From the NCBI GenBank assembly GCA_001872625.1, contig MNXP01000023.1, forward strand, positions 1 through 64,000: a stretch of 64,000 nucleotides of DNA. The letters are read 5' to 3'. Shown here in pieces: positions 44,417 through 53,542 of this stretch (the stretch's first letter is position 1; every line of letters begins with the position of its first letter). Made by a program: the position numbers and the translations under genes. The notes beneath the pieces were generated by a model, which did no database searches, had not been told where the DNA came from, and worked only from the letters and a program-made list of their open reading frames with translations. Source of the DNA: Bacteroidetes bacterium CG2_30_33_31 (GTDB lineage Bacteria > Bacteroidota > Bacteroidia > Bacteroidales > UBA1556).

Positions 44417-46771
44417 TTAAAAAGTAAAATTCATTCCCAACGAGGGCATGAAAGGCAATTGGTCAACTCTTTGGTTTGTAATTCTATCTATATAAAAAAT
44501 ATTATCACGATTGTAAATATTGGTAATGCTAAAATTAATCTCCAAAATGGTAGTTTCAGAAATATAAAACTTTCTTTTTATTGCAATATCGAGACGGTGA
44601 TATGACGGTAATCTTTTAGAATTTATGTCTCCGTAAACTATTCCAACTTGACCGTTGGCAGTGGTATAGTCAGTATTAATACCATCACCAAAATTAATGA
44701 GCTCGTAATTTCCAGCTGTTGGAGTAAATGGAAACCCAGAACCAAAATTCCAACGTGCTGTCAAATCCCAAAGTTTTTTATCTCCTGCAGCATAGGTAAT
44801 CAATAAATTTGCATTATGGCGTCTATCGAAATGAGGTGTATACTCAAGTAATCCATCGAATCTGTTATTATAGCCGAGCGAATACACAGACCAAACATAA
44901 AATCTTTTGTACTCATATTTTAGAGATACATCTGCTCCATAAGCATCGCCAATTTCTACAATAAAATCTTTTTTCAGCGCGTCTGGCTTATCAACGTATG
45001 CAGGGCTATCATCAAAAACTTTATTTCTATTGATATTAGTTAGCTGTGTGAATTGTTTATAATATGATTCCACATTTAAAGTTAATCTGTGTGAAATGTC
45101 GTATTCAAAGCCAAGGATTAAGTGATTGGCTTTCTGTAATTTATGGGTTAATATTTTGCCATTAAATTCAGTCTGAAGATTTTCAGGCCCAGAAATAAAG
45201 CCAGAGAATAAATTTACTACATCTCTGTCGGAAGCCGTGCTTATTAGGTTTTGGGAATAAATTCCAGTGGCTAATTTCAATCGGAAAAGATTTGTGATAT
45301 TGTATTTCATTGAGAATCGTGGTTCAAAAGAAATATTACGCAGTGAGGCATAATATTGAATTCTGAAACTTGGTTCTATGATAAATCTTTTAAATTTATC
45401 TATTTGTTTAGTGTTAATACTTTTGTATTTTATTTCTCCGAATAGAAATTTTGATGAAAAATATGCGGAAATTTCTGTGGTGGATTCTTTCTGAGATATT
45501 GATCTTTTTAAATCGTTAACATAAGAGTAATCTGTAGAAAAACCCATTATTTCTAATCCATATTTCAATCGGTTTTGTCCTAGAAAATATGTAAAATCTA
45601 AACCCATATTAAATCCACCAATATCGCTATACCTATCTAATCCACTACCATCGAGCATATTAATTTTATAGTCGGAATAAGATGCTTTGCCTTCTAAAAG
45701 CATTGGCGAACTTCCAGGGACAACTGTAAATTTCATGCCGCCGCCATAGGAATTCCATTGATAATTGTTTATAGTTTTGAATGTTACCTGATCTTTAAAG
45801 TTGAAACCAAATACATCTAATCTATTTCCATCAGCACCGTTCAAAGATACTTTGCCGTAATAATCAGCGAATGTGAATGGAATTCCATCACCTTCATTAA
45901 TGTTTGTGTACAATGTTTTTGATGTTCTGTCGATAAAACTGTTTTTTGCAGATAATACAAAAGATACACTACCTTTATCTATGTTAACTTCTTTAATAAG
46001 TGGTCCCTCGAGCATTATTTTACTTCCGAAAGTGCTTAAATCGACTTTGCCAGCAATATTTTTTGTGTTGCCATATCGATAGCTAACATCCATAATAGAT
46101 GAGATTCTGCCTCCATATTCAGCGCCGAAACCTCCGGTATAAACGTCGGCTACGCTTATTAAATCTGCATCAAAAACCGAAAATAATCCTATTGAATGAA
46201 AAGGATTATATACTGTCATGCCATCAAGAAGCACTTTATTTTGTATGGGAGTTCCTCCTCTAATATAGAGTTGGCCGCCTTGGTCGCCAGTAAAAACAAC
46301 GCCGGGTACAACTTGCAGATATTGCGCGAAGTCGGCTTGCCCGCCAATTGTTGGAATTTTATTTATTTGTTTGGCTGTAATTCTTTCTACAGAAATTCTT
46401 GTGTCAGTTTTACCAGCTAATCGATCGGCACTTATGATGGCTCCAGAGAGTTGATAAACTGCAGGCTCGAGGTATAATTTTTTTGTAATTATCTCATTTG
46501 CAACTATATTCACTGGAATTCGTAATGTGTCATAACCAACATAACTAACTGTTAAAATATATTTTCCAGGTTTGATTTGAGATATTAAATAAAATCCATT
46601 TTCGTCGGTGGTAGCGCCCATTGCTTTGCCTTCAAAGTAAACATTGGTGTAAATTATTGGTTGTGAATTTTTTTTGTCATAAACATTCCCTTTTACCGAA
46701 CCAAATTGTGCAAATGCTGATGCGAAATGTAAGATGAAGAATAGTATTGATAGGATTATTTTTGACCTCAT
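44417..46771 (-). CDS. TonB-dependent receptor with carboxypeptidase-regulatory-like domain
   Basis: A 784-residue outer membrane receptor with a signal peptide ending at ASAFAQ, a beta-sandwich domain (residues ~22-110; GNVYDKKNSQPIIYTNVYFEGK), a plug (LYIRGGTPIQNKVLLDGMTV) and a 22-strand type barrel ending in MNFTF. The final Phe after TF is the typical outer membrane sorting signal. It would take up an unknown ligand with TonB energy. No SusD partner is beside it, so it is not a classical polysaccharide utilisation pair. The promoter box is at 46825-46832. Confidence 0.9.
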   Translation of the reverse strand: MRSKIILSILFFILHFASAFAQFGSVKGNVYDKKNSQPIIYTNVYFEGKAMGATTDENGFYLISQIKPGKYILTVSYVGYDTLRIPVNIVANEIITKKLYLEPAVYQLSGAIISADRLAGKTDTRISVERITAKQINKIPTIGGQADFAQYLQVVPGVVFTGDQGGQLYIRGGTPIQNKVLLDGMTVYNPFHSIGLFSVFDADLISVADVYTGGFGAEYGGRISSIMDVSYRYGNTKNIAGKVDLSTFGSKIMLEGPLIKEVNIDKGSVSFVLSAKNSFIDRTSKTLYTNINEGDGIPFTFADYYGKVSLNGADGNRLDVFGFNFKDQVTFKTINNYQWNSYGGGMKFTVVPGSSPMLLEGKASYSDYKINMLDGSGLDRYSDIGGFNMGLDFTYFLGQNRLKYGLEIMGFSTDYSYVNDLKRSISQKESTTEISAYFSSKFLFGEIKYKSINTKQIDKFKRFIIEPSFRIQYYASLRNISFEPRFSMKYNITNLFRLKLATGIYSQNLISTASDRDVVNLFSGFISGPENLQTEFNGKILTHKLQKANHLILGFEYDISHRLTLNVESYYKQFTQLTNINRNKVFDDSPAYVDKPDALKKDFIVEIGDAYGADVSLKYEYKRFYVWSVYSLGYNNRFDGLLEYTPHFDRRHNANLLITYAAGDKKLWDLTARWNFGSGFPFTPTAGNYELINFGDGINTDYTTANGQVGIVYGDINSKRLPSYHRLDIAIKRKFYISETTILEINFSITNIYNRDNIFYIDRITNQRVDQLPFMPSLGMNFTF

Positions 46772-46824
46772 AGAATAATAAAATTATGTTTCATTTTGTA
46801 TTTCTTGTTAAAAGTAAGCAGCGG

Positions 46825-46832
46825 CAAAAGTA
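46825..46832 (-). promoter_or_regulatory. -7 box of the TonB receptor gene
   Basis: TACTTTTG on the minus strand, 53 bases before the ATG at 46771. Confidence 0.45.
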
Positions 46833-46915
46833 CTTATTTAATAAATAATGCCAGAAATCTAATTATAGATTTTTATTTGTTAAAATTGAATAATAATTAT
46901 GATTGAGACTGGGAA

Positions 46916-47461
46916 TTATTTCATCTCGATGTTTTTTAAGTGTTTGGCTTGTTCTTTTTTCAACATCGAATCTTCCAGCAATTTTTCGCCTGGCTTAATT
47001 AGAAGTGCGAGTAGGCATTTAAGAGTTATACCAATCCAGAAAGGACTTATGAGTGGTTTTGATGTGCCAAAAAAGTAGGTAACTAAATTATCTATCTGAG
47101 GCTCAAGAATGGCAGAGGTGGCTATGAATAATAATATTGCAACAAACAAAACAATGGTAGAAGCTCTTCTTCCAATTTTTGCTTCAGTTACAGCGGTGAT
47201 AGCCTCTTTTAATTGAATATTTTTATCATTAAGTTCTGCATTCAAAAATTCAAGTTTCTCATTTGTGGTATTTAGTTTCCCTTGCAGCCTATCACTGATT
47301 TTAGTAATGATTTTTACTTGGTCAACAAGTTCTTCATAATTTTCCACCAACTTTTTGTATTCAAGCTGGATATCCATCTTTGAGTACTCAGGTCTGCGCA
47401 AAAAATTTTTTGCCTGCTCTAAGTTTTCGAGTTCCTTTTGATATATACTTTGATTAGCCAT
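46916..47461 (-). CDS. Coiled-coil membrane protein downstream of siaBC
   Basis: A 181-residue protein I do not recognise as a family. The first ~95 residues form a coiled coil, with KLVENYEELVDQVKIITKIS followed by DRLQGKL; this stretch looks like the linker that precedes GGDEF or SpoIIE output domains in many signalling proteins. Two membrane segments follow (about 103-120 and 140-157) and a basic tail. No catalytic domain is present. A TTG at 47467 is possible but the ATG at 47461 is preferred. It begins 15 bases after siaC, so a partner in the same signalling path is likely. Confidence 0.65.
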   Translation of the reverse strand: MANQSIYQKELENLEQAKNFLRRPEYSKMDIQLEYKKLVENYEELVDQVKIITKISDRLQGKLNTTNEKLEFLNAELNDKNIQLKEAITAVTEAKIGRRASTIVLFVAILLFIATSAILEPQIDNLVTYFFGTSKPLISPFWIGITLKCLLALLIKPGEKLLEDSMLKKEQAKHLKNIEMK

Positions 47462-47476
47462 AGACAATTGTTGCTA

Positions 47477-47857
47477 TTAATCTTCTATCACCAATATTTC
47501 AAAAGGCAGTCCGCTTACATCTTGATAATCTTCACCAGTCTCCATCATTTCTTCATCATCTTCATCATAATACCATTTGACACTAACTTTTTTACCATCA
47601 TTAAGTATTCCTTTAAGACGTTTAAAAATTTCAAGAATATATTTAGAGGAGGATGTGTTGAAATATTCTAATTTAACATTTATAATTGTCTCATCTTTTG
47701 CCACTAAATTATATTCATCAAGCCATAAAAGAACTGGATTAAAAAACTCAAATGTGTTTTCTGGGATAGAGCGTCCGCTTAATTTTAAAACACCAGTTGA
47801 AGCATTGAAACTTATTGCTGGAGTTTGTTTTGTTCCTTCGATTTCTATATTTGTCAT
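47477..47857 (-). CDS. siaC: SiaC-family regulatory phosphoprotein (DUF1987)
   Basis: A 126-residue protein matching SiaC. The phosphorylation site of Pseudomonas SiaC is Thr68 in a NTSS motif, and here the residue at position 68 is Thr in FNTSSSKYI. The N-terminal IEGTKQTPAI and later KVSVKWYYDEDDEEM also match the family. In Pseudomonas the unphosphorylated form binds and activates the diguanylate cyclase SiaD. No SiaD or SiaA gene is beside it. It is 11 bases after siaB on the same strand. Confidence 0.88.
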   Translation of the reverse strand: MTNIEIEGTKQTPAISFNASTGVLKLSGRSIPENTFEFFNPVLLWLDEYNLVAKDETIINVKLEYFNTSSSKYILEIFKRLKGILNDGKKVSVKWYYDEDDEEMMETGEDYQDVSGLPFEILVIED

Positions 47858-47868
47858 AATATTTTTAT

Positions 47869-48411
47869 TTAATTATTTTTTGCAATTTTAACTTTTAAAC
47901 TAAAAAACGATAATATTTCATTTACCTCATTAAATTCAAATTCGAGTTTTTGACCTGATTTTCTAGCCATATCAATCATACCTAAATCGGCTCCTCCTTT
48001 ATTGGAAATAATGTTATTATCTAATATCTCACGATAATATTTTCGCAAATCATCTTTTTCCATAGCATTTACTCTTTCAATTCTATCTTTCAGGCGAGGA
48101 ACTTCTGCTGACTTTATAAAATTTCCAGTGGTAATATAATAAAATTCATTGTCAAAAAAAAGTTCTAACATGGCAGATCGAATAGAACGCTCTTGCTCAT
48201 TTTCTGGTTCAGCATGATGATACAAATTTTGCATACATTCAACCAGAATATTAAAAATCTTCTTTTTAACAGTTCCTTTTTCTTGGGCGGCATCGAGCTT
48301 TGACTCCATAATTTGAAGAACCATAGTAACTATGTCCGAAGTAATTTCTCCCTTGAAGGACAATATGATGTGATTGTCCATCATAGCCTTAAATCTTGTA
48401 TATACATTCAT
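47869..48411 (-). CDS. siaB: SiaB-family protein kinase
   Basis: A 180-residue kinase of the SiaB family (DUF6272), a GHKL-like fold that phosphorylates SiaC on threonine. The N-box is NILVECMQNLYHHA and the G-box like turn is NKGGADLGMIDMARKSG. It is the first of three tightly spaced genes (siaB, siaC, coiled-coil protein). No -7 box was found in the 96 bases before it. The assignment rests on the pairing with siaC and on these motifs. Confidence 0.82.
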   Translation of the reverse strand: MNVYTRFKAMMDNHIILSFKGEITSDIVTMVLQIMESKLDAAQEKGTVKKKIFNILVECMQNLYHHAEPENEQERSIRSAMLELFFDNEFYYITTGNFIKSAEVPRLKDRIERVNAMEKDDLRKYYREILDNNIISNKGGADLGMIDMARKSGQKLEFEFNEVNEILSFFSLKVKIAKNN

Positions 48412-48507
48412 GATTCGTATATTAATTTAACAAGCACTAATTTATATATAATATTAAATGATAAAATTTTATTTTTAATCTTATTGCAGCTCCAATTAAA
48501 AACTTAA

Positions 48508-49212
48508 TTATTTGACAATAGTACCAATATTTTCTCCTTCAATAACCTTAAGTAAATTTCCTTTCTTGTTCATGTCAAATACATAAATAGGCAAATTATT
48601 TTCTTGGCAAAGAGTAAAAGCTGTCAAATCCATGATGTGAAGTTTTTTCTCATAAGCTTCTGTAAATGAAAGTTCTGTGTATTTTTTAGCTGTTTTATCT
48701 TTTTCAGGGTCAGAAGTATAAACCCCATCAACTCTGGTTCCTTTAAGAATCGCATCAGCTTGAATTTCGACGGCACGCAGTGCTGCTGCGGTGTCGGTAG
48801 TAAAGAATGGATTGCCTGTGCCACCACTTATGATTACTATTTTGCCATCTTTTAAGTAATCGCTTGCTCTTTTTCTGCTCATGGCTTCGCATATTGGATC
48901 TATTGCCAAACCGCCAAGCAGCTTTGTGGGAATTCCTTCATTTTCTAATGCTCCTTGAATGGACATTGAATTTATAATAGTTGCAAGCATGCCCATATAA
49001 TCCCCTTGAACTCTATCCATGCCTTGGCTTGCTCCTTGCAACCCTCTAAAAATATTACCACCACCAATAACAATTGCTATTTCAACACCTTTTTCATAGA
49101 TTGATTTTATTTCCTCCGAATAGGCTTTAAGTTGTTTAGGATCAATACCATATTGCATATTTCCCATAAGAGCTTCTCCACTAAGTTTCAATAAAATTCT
49201 ATTGTATTTCAT
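48508..49212 (-). CDS. pyrH: UMP kinase
   Basis: A 234-residue hexameric UMP kinase, making UDP from UMP and ATP in the cytosol. MKYNRILLKLSGEALMG is the family start, followed by GGGNIFRGLQGAS and GGTGNPFFTTDTAAALRA, and DGVYTSDPEKD. I set the start at the ATG at 49212: an earlier ATG at 49242 would overlap the -7 box at 49240-49247. Length is normal. Confidence 0.95.
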   Translation of the reverse strand: MKYNRILLKLSGEALMGNMQYGIDPKQLKAYSEEIKSIYEKGVEIAIVIGGGNIFRGLQGASQGMDRVQGDYMGMLATIINSMSIQGALENEGIPTKLLGGLAIDPICEAMSRKRASDYLKDGKIVIISGGTGNPFFTTDTAAALRAVEIQADAILKGTRVDGVYTSDPEKDKTAKKYTELSFTEAYEKKLHIMDLTAFTLCQENNLPIYVFDMNKKGNLLKVIEGENIGTIVK

Positions 49213-49239
49213 ATTATATTCGAATAGGTTTTCAATATT

Positions 49240-49247
49240 CAAAAGTA
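49240..49247 (-). promoter_or_regulatory. -7 box of pyrH
   Basis: TACTTTTG on the minus strand, 27 bases before the ATG at 49212, and overlapping the upstream ATG at 49242, which argues against that start. Confidence 0.5.
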
Positions 49248-49286
49248 AAAAATATTATCGACTTATATAAAATAATTTTTAGCAAG

Positions 49287-50414
49287 TCAATATTCATCTA
49301 AAATTAGAAGATAACTTTTAGAAGTCTCTAAAATTGAAATTGAATGAACTCCATTGAGTGAAAATTTATCTTTTCCTCTAAAATTTGGAATTGTTGTAAT
49401 TTCCGTTTCTTTATAATTCATGCTATCAATAGTATTTATATAAAATGACCTGATTCCGTTGCCGTAATTTGGATAATCATCTTGAGCAAATCTTATGAGT
49501 GAATCGTTTTTTATAAAAATATTTCCAGCCATTCTTGAGGCATCTGCATCATCATGTTTTATTGGGTTTTTAGGATGCGATTTCCAAGGGTCTAAAGGTG
49601 ATTTTGAATAATATAAATACAGATTTGCATTCGATGTGGAGGTAAATAGCCACCAAAGATTTTTGTATTTAAAAATTATATTGTCAAGATAATTACCTCT
49701 ATCTAAAATGCTCTTTTCGAACTTCCATGAATATGGGAAATCTATTGATTTATAAAGCCTTATGCTTTTCGATTTGGCTGATTCTGGTATCATATAATAG
49801 CTGCCATTCCAGGTGAAGACGCAGGGGAATGAAAGATGAAATGACTCTGAAAGTACTACTTTTTCATATTTCCATTGCAGTCCGTCGCGACTTGATGCCA
49901 TTCCAATTTCTCCTTTTTTTGTTGACGAATTAAAAACCTCAAAAAAGGTATAAAATTCATTTTTATGTTTAATTAAAAATGGATCAGCTGTAAATTCTGC
50001 TTTTACGTCATTTATATCTTCTGCTTGAATAATTGGATTTTTTATTTTGCTAATAATTAACTTGCTAAGATTTGTTTTTTCGAGTTGATAAGAGGCTATT
50101 TTCCAAATGGCTCTATTATTTTTATTAAAATGTATCGAGTAATTAAAAAGTAGTATTGTAGATATTATAAGGTAAGAAATGAAGATTGTAAGCTGAATTT
50201 TTATCGAAATATTTTTCATATATTTGATGCAAATGCTTGATATAAATACAAAAATTATATTGGATATTCCTATGTAAATTAGCATTTTATCAATCTTTCC
50301 AAGGTTGATTTGTTTCCAAGATATATAGTCATGAGCAAATGGGAAAATTATTAAAAATATGGCAAGCAGTAGAATAGAGATGTAAAAAACTGATATAATA
50401 TTTTTATTCTTCAT
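49287..50414 (-). CDS. Membrane-anchored GINT1-type beta-propeller protein
   Basis: A 375-residue protein with three N-terminal membrane segments (about 8-26, 44-65 and 73-92) and a C-terminal propeller starting near residue 135. The propeller shares motifs with the fusion protein at 20435-22090: FHLSFP, MIPES, and an identical RMAGNIF (294-300), then GVHSIS. Unlike the fusion, it has no formyltransferase-like domain. With three segments the propeller would lie outside the inner membrane if the N-terminus is inside. It starts 4 bases after the CLC gene stop. It may be a glycan-modifying or binding protein; function unknown. Confidence 0.7.
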   Translation of the reverse strand: MKNKNIISVFYISILLLAIFLIIFPFAHDYISWKQINLGKIDKMLIYIGISNIIFVFISSICIKYMKNISIKIQLTIFISYLIISTILLFNYSIHFNKNNRAIWKIASYQLEKTNLSKLIISKIKNPIIQAEDINDVKAEFTADPFLIKHKNEFYTFFEVFNSSTKKGEIGMASSRDGLQWKYEKVVLSESFHLSFPCVFTWNGSYYMIPESAKSKSIRLYKSIDFPYSWKFEKSILDRGNYLDNIIFKYKNLWWLFTSTSNANLYLYYSKSPLDPWKSHPKNPIKHDDADASRMAGNIFIKNDSLIRFAQDDYPNYGNGIRSFYINTIDSMNYKETEITTIPNFRGKDKFSLNGVHSISILETSKSYLLILDEY

Positions 50415-50418
50415 GGCT

Positions 50419-52185
50419 TTAGTCTTCCGAAAATTCCTTTAACAACTTCCTATATTCAGCAAAGAAATTAGCTCGCGAAATAAATCCTATGTATTTTCCA
50501 TTTTCGACTACAGGAATATTATAGACCTCGTGTTTATTAAGTTTATAGGCAATATTTTCCATAGTTTCATTTTTAGTTATTACAAATTCAGGATAAGTAA
50601 TTAATTCAGTAATTTTAATTTTATCATATAAATTTGGTTTAAAAATGATATTTCGGACGTCGCTAAATTTAATTATTCCAACGTAGTCGCCATTGGATTT
50701 TACTACTGGAAAAATGTTTCTTGAAGAAATGGAAATCAATTTTACCAAATCGCCAAGTTTAGCTATTGGATTTATTGTTTTGAAATCTGTTTCTATAAGT
50801 TGTTCAATATGAATAAGTTTTAGCATATTTCTATCGGCGTGATGTGTTATCAATTGACCTCTTTGAGCAAGTTGATAAGTGTAAACGGAGTTCTTAATAA
50901 ACAAATGAGAGCTAAGATAAGAAATCAATGAAACTATCATAAGAGGTATTAAAAGCTGATATCCACCAGAAATTTCGGCAATCAGAAAAATTGCAGTTAA
51001 AGGTGCTTGCAAAACTCCCGCAATAGTTCCAGCCATAGCCGCAAGAGCGAAATTTTCAATGGGTAAATGGTAGCCAATTTGATTGAAAATACTTGCAAAA
51101 AGAAGCCCTGATAAAGAGCCCATAAAAAGGGTAGGGGCAAAAATTCCGCCAACACCGCCAGAACTGAAAGTGAAACTTGTGGCAAAAGATTTCAGTAAAA
51201 TTATTAATCCAATTATTAATAATCCCATAAGAGTATTTGACGATATCGAGTTAATAATTGAGCTTTCAACAATAAAGTTCACATTTCCTGCAAGTGCGGC
51301 ATTTATAATTTTGTAGCCCTCACCATAAAGTGCTGGAAAAAGAAAAATTAATATGCCAAGGATCAACCCAGATATTGAAAGCTTTAAATATGGATTTTTG
51401 AAATGGCCGAACTTCTTTTGAATGAAAATATATATTTTGGTGAAATATGCTGAAATTAAACCTGTTAAAATTGCCAAAAGTATAAAAAAAGGTAAGTCGA
51501 TCATTTTAAATGCTTCCTTAAGCTCGAAATGATAAAGTACTTCAGAACCTAAAAAGAGATACGAAGTTAGCACCGCCATGAGAGATGAAATTAATAGAGG
51601 CAGAACCGAACTTATGGTTAAATCAATCATAATAACTTCAATAGCAAAAACAATTCCTGCGATAGGAGCTTTAAAGATAGCCGACATTGCGCCAGCACAA
51701 GCAGCACCAAGAAGAATGATAATTTGTTTGTAATTTAACTTAAAAAATCTGCCAATAGCCGAACCATAAGCTGCGCCAGTAACTACCGTGGGACCTTCAA
51801 GACCAACCGAACCTCCAAAACCTACTGTCAAACCTGCTGTTACTATTGATGAAAAAAGATTATGTTTCTTAATATGTCCTTTGGTTTCGGCAATTGAATA
51901 CAGCACACTTGGAATTCCGTGCTGAACTTTTTCTCTTACGATGTATTTTACAAATAATATAACTAATAAAACTCCAAAGATTGGATAAACGAAATAAAAA
52001 TAATGTTGTAAAGTGGAAAGTGATTCATCTTTTAGAAGATTTTGAATAAGAAATACAAAGTTCTTTATCGCCACAGCTGCCAATCCCACCAATAAACCCA
52101 CCAATGCACTAAGGATGTTGACAAACTGCTTGTCATTTATGTATTGCTTCCTTATTCCGGATAAATAATCTAAATTTATTTTCAT
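50419..52185 (-). CDS. CLC-family chloride channel/transporter with CBS domains
   Basis: A 588-residue membrane protein with the CLC core in residues ~20-440 and a C-terminal CBS pair at ~455-580. The selectivity and gating motifs are GSVGLEGP with E130, which is the gating glutamate, and GGVGGIFAP. At the site of the E. coli proton glutamate (E203) the FAIEVIM stretch has Val184, as seen in CLC channels. The first filter loop reads QHGIP instead of GSGIP. It likely carries chloride or another halide. It is in the run P-loop kinase, methyltransferase, CLC, propeller, all separated by 4-11 bases. Confidence 0.9.
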   Translation of the reverse strand: MKINLDYLSGIRKQYINDKQFVNILSALVGLLVGLAAVAIKNFVFLIQNLLKDESLSTLQHYFYFVYPIFGVLLVILFVKYIVREKVQHGIPSVLYSIAETKGHIKKHNLFSSIVTAGLTVGFGGSVGLEGPTVVTGAAYGSAIGRFFKLNYKQIIILLGAACAGAMSAIFKAPIAGIVFAIEVIMIDLTISSVLPLLISSLMAVLTSYLFLGSEVLYHFELKEAFKMIDLPFFILLAILTGLISAYFTKIYIFIQKKFGHFKNPYLKLSISGLILGILIFLFPALYGEGYKIINAALAGNVNFIVESSIINSISSNTLMGLLIIGLIILLKSFATSFTFSSGGVGGIFAPTLFMGSLSGLLFASIFNQIGYHLPIENFALAAMAGTIAGVLQAPLTAIFLIAEISGGYQLLIPLMIVSLISYLSSHLFIKNSVYTYQLAQRGQLITHHADRNMLKLIHIEQLIETDFKTINPIAKLGDLVKLISISSRNIFPVVKSNGDYVGIIKFSDVRNIIFKPNLYDKIKITELITYPEFVITKNETMENIAYKLNKHEVYNIPVVENGKYIGFISRANFFAEYRKLLKEFSED

Positions 52186-52196
52186 GTCTGATAAAA

Positions 52197-53012
52197 CTAA
52201 TTTCCAATAGATTTTATAAAATCTCTTTGGCGTCGGGCTTCAAAAAGCACAATGGCAGTGGCTGTTGACACATTCAATGAATCTGCTTTGCCAGCCATTG
52301 GAATAATTATTTTAGAGGTTGCTGAATCAATCCACTGCTGCGAAATGCCTGTTGCTTCTGTCCCCATCACAATTGCCATTGGTCCTTTGAAATTAGCATT
52401 TTGGTAGGGCAATGCGGCTTGTAGATATGTCGAAAAAATACTAATTTCATTTGCATTTAGCCAACTAATTGCTTCCACAGAACTTGATATAATCGTTGGA
52501 ACATTGAACACAGTTCCTATGGAAGCTCTAATTGCATTAGGGTTGTAAATATCTGCTTTAGCATCGCAAAGGATTATGGCATCTATGCCAGCGGCGTCGG
52601 CAGTACGATAGATTGCGCCTATATTTCCAGGTTTTTCTATGCCCTCTAAAACCAATAAAAGAGGATTTTTAGCTAATGAGAATTTATTTAATTCGTGATT
52701 TTTTGGTTTTGCAGTGGCAATTATTCCACCAGTAGATTCTCTATAAGCAATCTTCGAAAAAATATCTTTATTTACTTCATAAAATTTGCTGCTGCTGATT
52801 TTTGATTTTATTTCTTCAAAGTTGTTTTTAGATATTATAGCACTGCAAAAAAATATAGAATCTATTTGATATCCTCCAGCAATAGCTTTTTCCAGTTCTT
52901 TAATTCCTTCAATAATAAAAAGACCTTGCTCCAATCTTTCTTGTCTTTTCTGAAGTTTTATAAGATTTTTAATCTTTTGATTTTGACGACTTTCAATTGA
53001 TTCTATTTGCAT
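52197..53012 (-). CDS. RNA 2'-O-methyltransferase, SpoU/TrmH family
   Basis: A 271-residue SPOUT methyltransferase. An N-terminal L30e-like substrate domain (residues ~1-100) precedes the knot. Motif 1 is KPGNIGAIYRTADAAG, motif 2 is IVMGTEATGIS, and motif 3 is IPMAGKADSLNVSTATAIVL. It places a 2'-O-methyl on tRNA or rRNA with S-adenosylmethionine. It is 5 bases after the P-loop kinase and 11 before CLC. The target base is unknown. Confidence 0.92.
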   Translation of the reverse strand: MQIESIESRQNQKIKNLIKLQKRQERLEQGLFIIEGIKELEKAIAGGYQIDSIFFCSAIISKNNFEEIKSKISSSKFYEVNKDIFSKIAYRESTGGIIATAKPKNHELNKFSLAKNPLLLVLEGIEKPGNIGAIYRTADAAGIDAIILCDAKADIYNPNAIRASIGTVFNVPTIISSSVEAISWLNANEISIFSTYLQAALPYQNANFKGPMAIVMGTEATGISQQWIDSATSKIIIPMAGKADSLNVSTATAIVLFEARRQRDFIKSIGN

Positions 53013-53017
53013 TTTGA

Positions 53018-53542
53018 TTATCTATTATTTACAACTGACAAAACAATATCTAAAAATTTCATTAGATTTTCTATATCAATTTCTTCATTTGCATCTAATA
53101 TTTTCACCTCAAAATCTCGCTCACAAGGCATTCCGTACAATTGATGTGATTTCCAAATATGATTAACATACCAAGTTGGCTCTTTGCCCCACCTTAAATC
53201 TTTAGTCTTTCGAGATATAAAAGTGTTTTTAGAAATATCCAGATATATTTTTCTATCGTAAAGATTATTTAAATCATCGAACCAAAAAGCAAAAAGGCCC
53301 TCTGCAATTACTAAATCATAAATTTTAGAAGTTTCTTTTACCTTAGCTATATACTTGTCAATCATTATTGTAGTAGGAATTTCCCAATCGATATGGCTTT
53401 CAATTTTAGTTAAATTGTTATGAAACTTTACAAAGTCATCCTGACAAATAATTATCGAATTTAAATTTACAAATTTATTTGCAATTTGTATTGCTAATGC
53501 CGATTTTCCAGCATTACTGCATCCTCCAATTCCAACTACCAT
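53018..53542 (-). CDS. P-loop kinase, uridine kinase/nicotinamide riboside kinase-like
   Basis: A 174-residue NTPase. The P-loop is GGCSNAGKSALA near residue 6, followed by IICQDDFVKF and HIDWEIPTT, resembling the NRK1/uridine kinase layout of Asp-binding and acceptor loops. The lid is FISRKTKDLRWGKEP. I start it at the ATG at 53542; a TTG at 53548 adds two residues. It is the head of the run through the SpoU, CLC and propeller genes. Nicotinamide riboside is the best guess for the substrate; it is not certain. Confidence 0.75.
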   Translation of the reverse strand: MVVGIGGCSNAGKSALAIQIANKFVNLNSIIICQDDFVKFHNNLTKIESHIDWEIPTTIMIDKYIAKVKETSKIYDLVIAEGLFAFWFDDLNNLYDRKIYLDISKNTFISRKTKDLRWGKEPTWYVNHIWKSHQLYGMPCERDFEVKILDANEEIDIENLMKFLDIVLSVVNNR

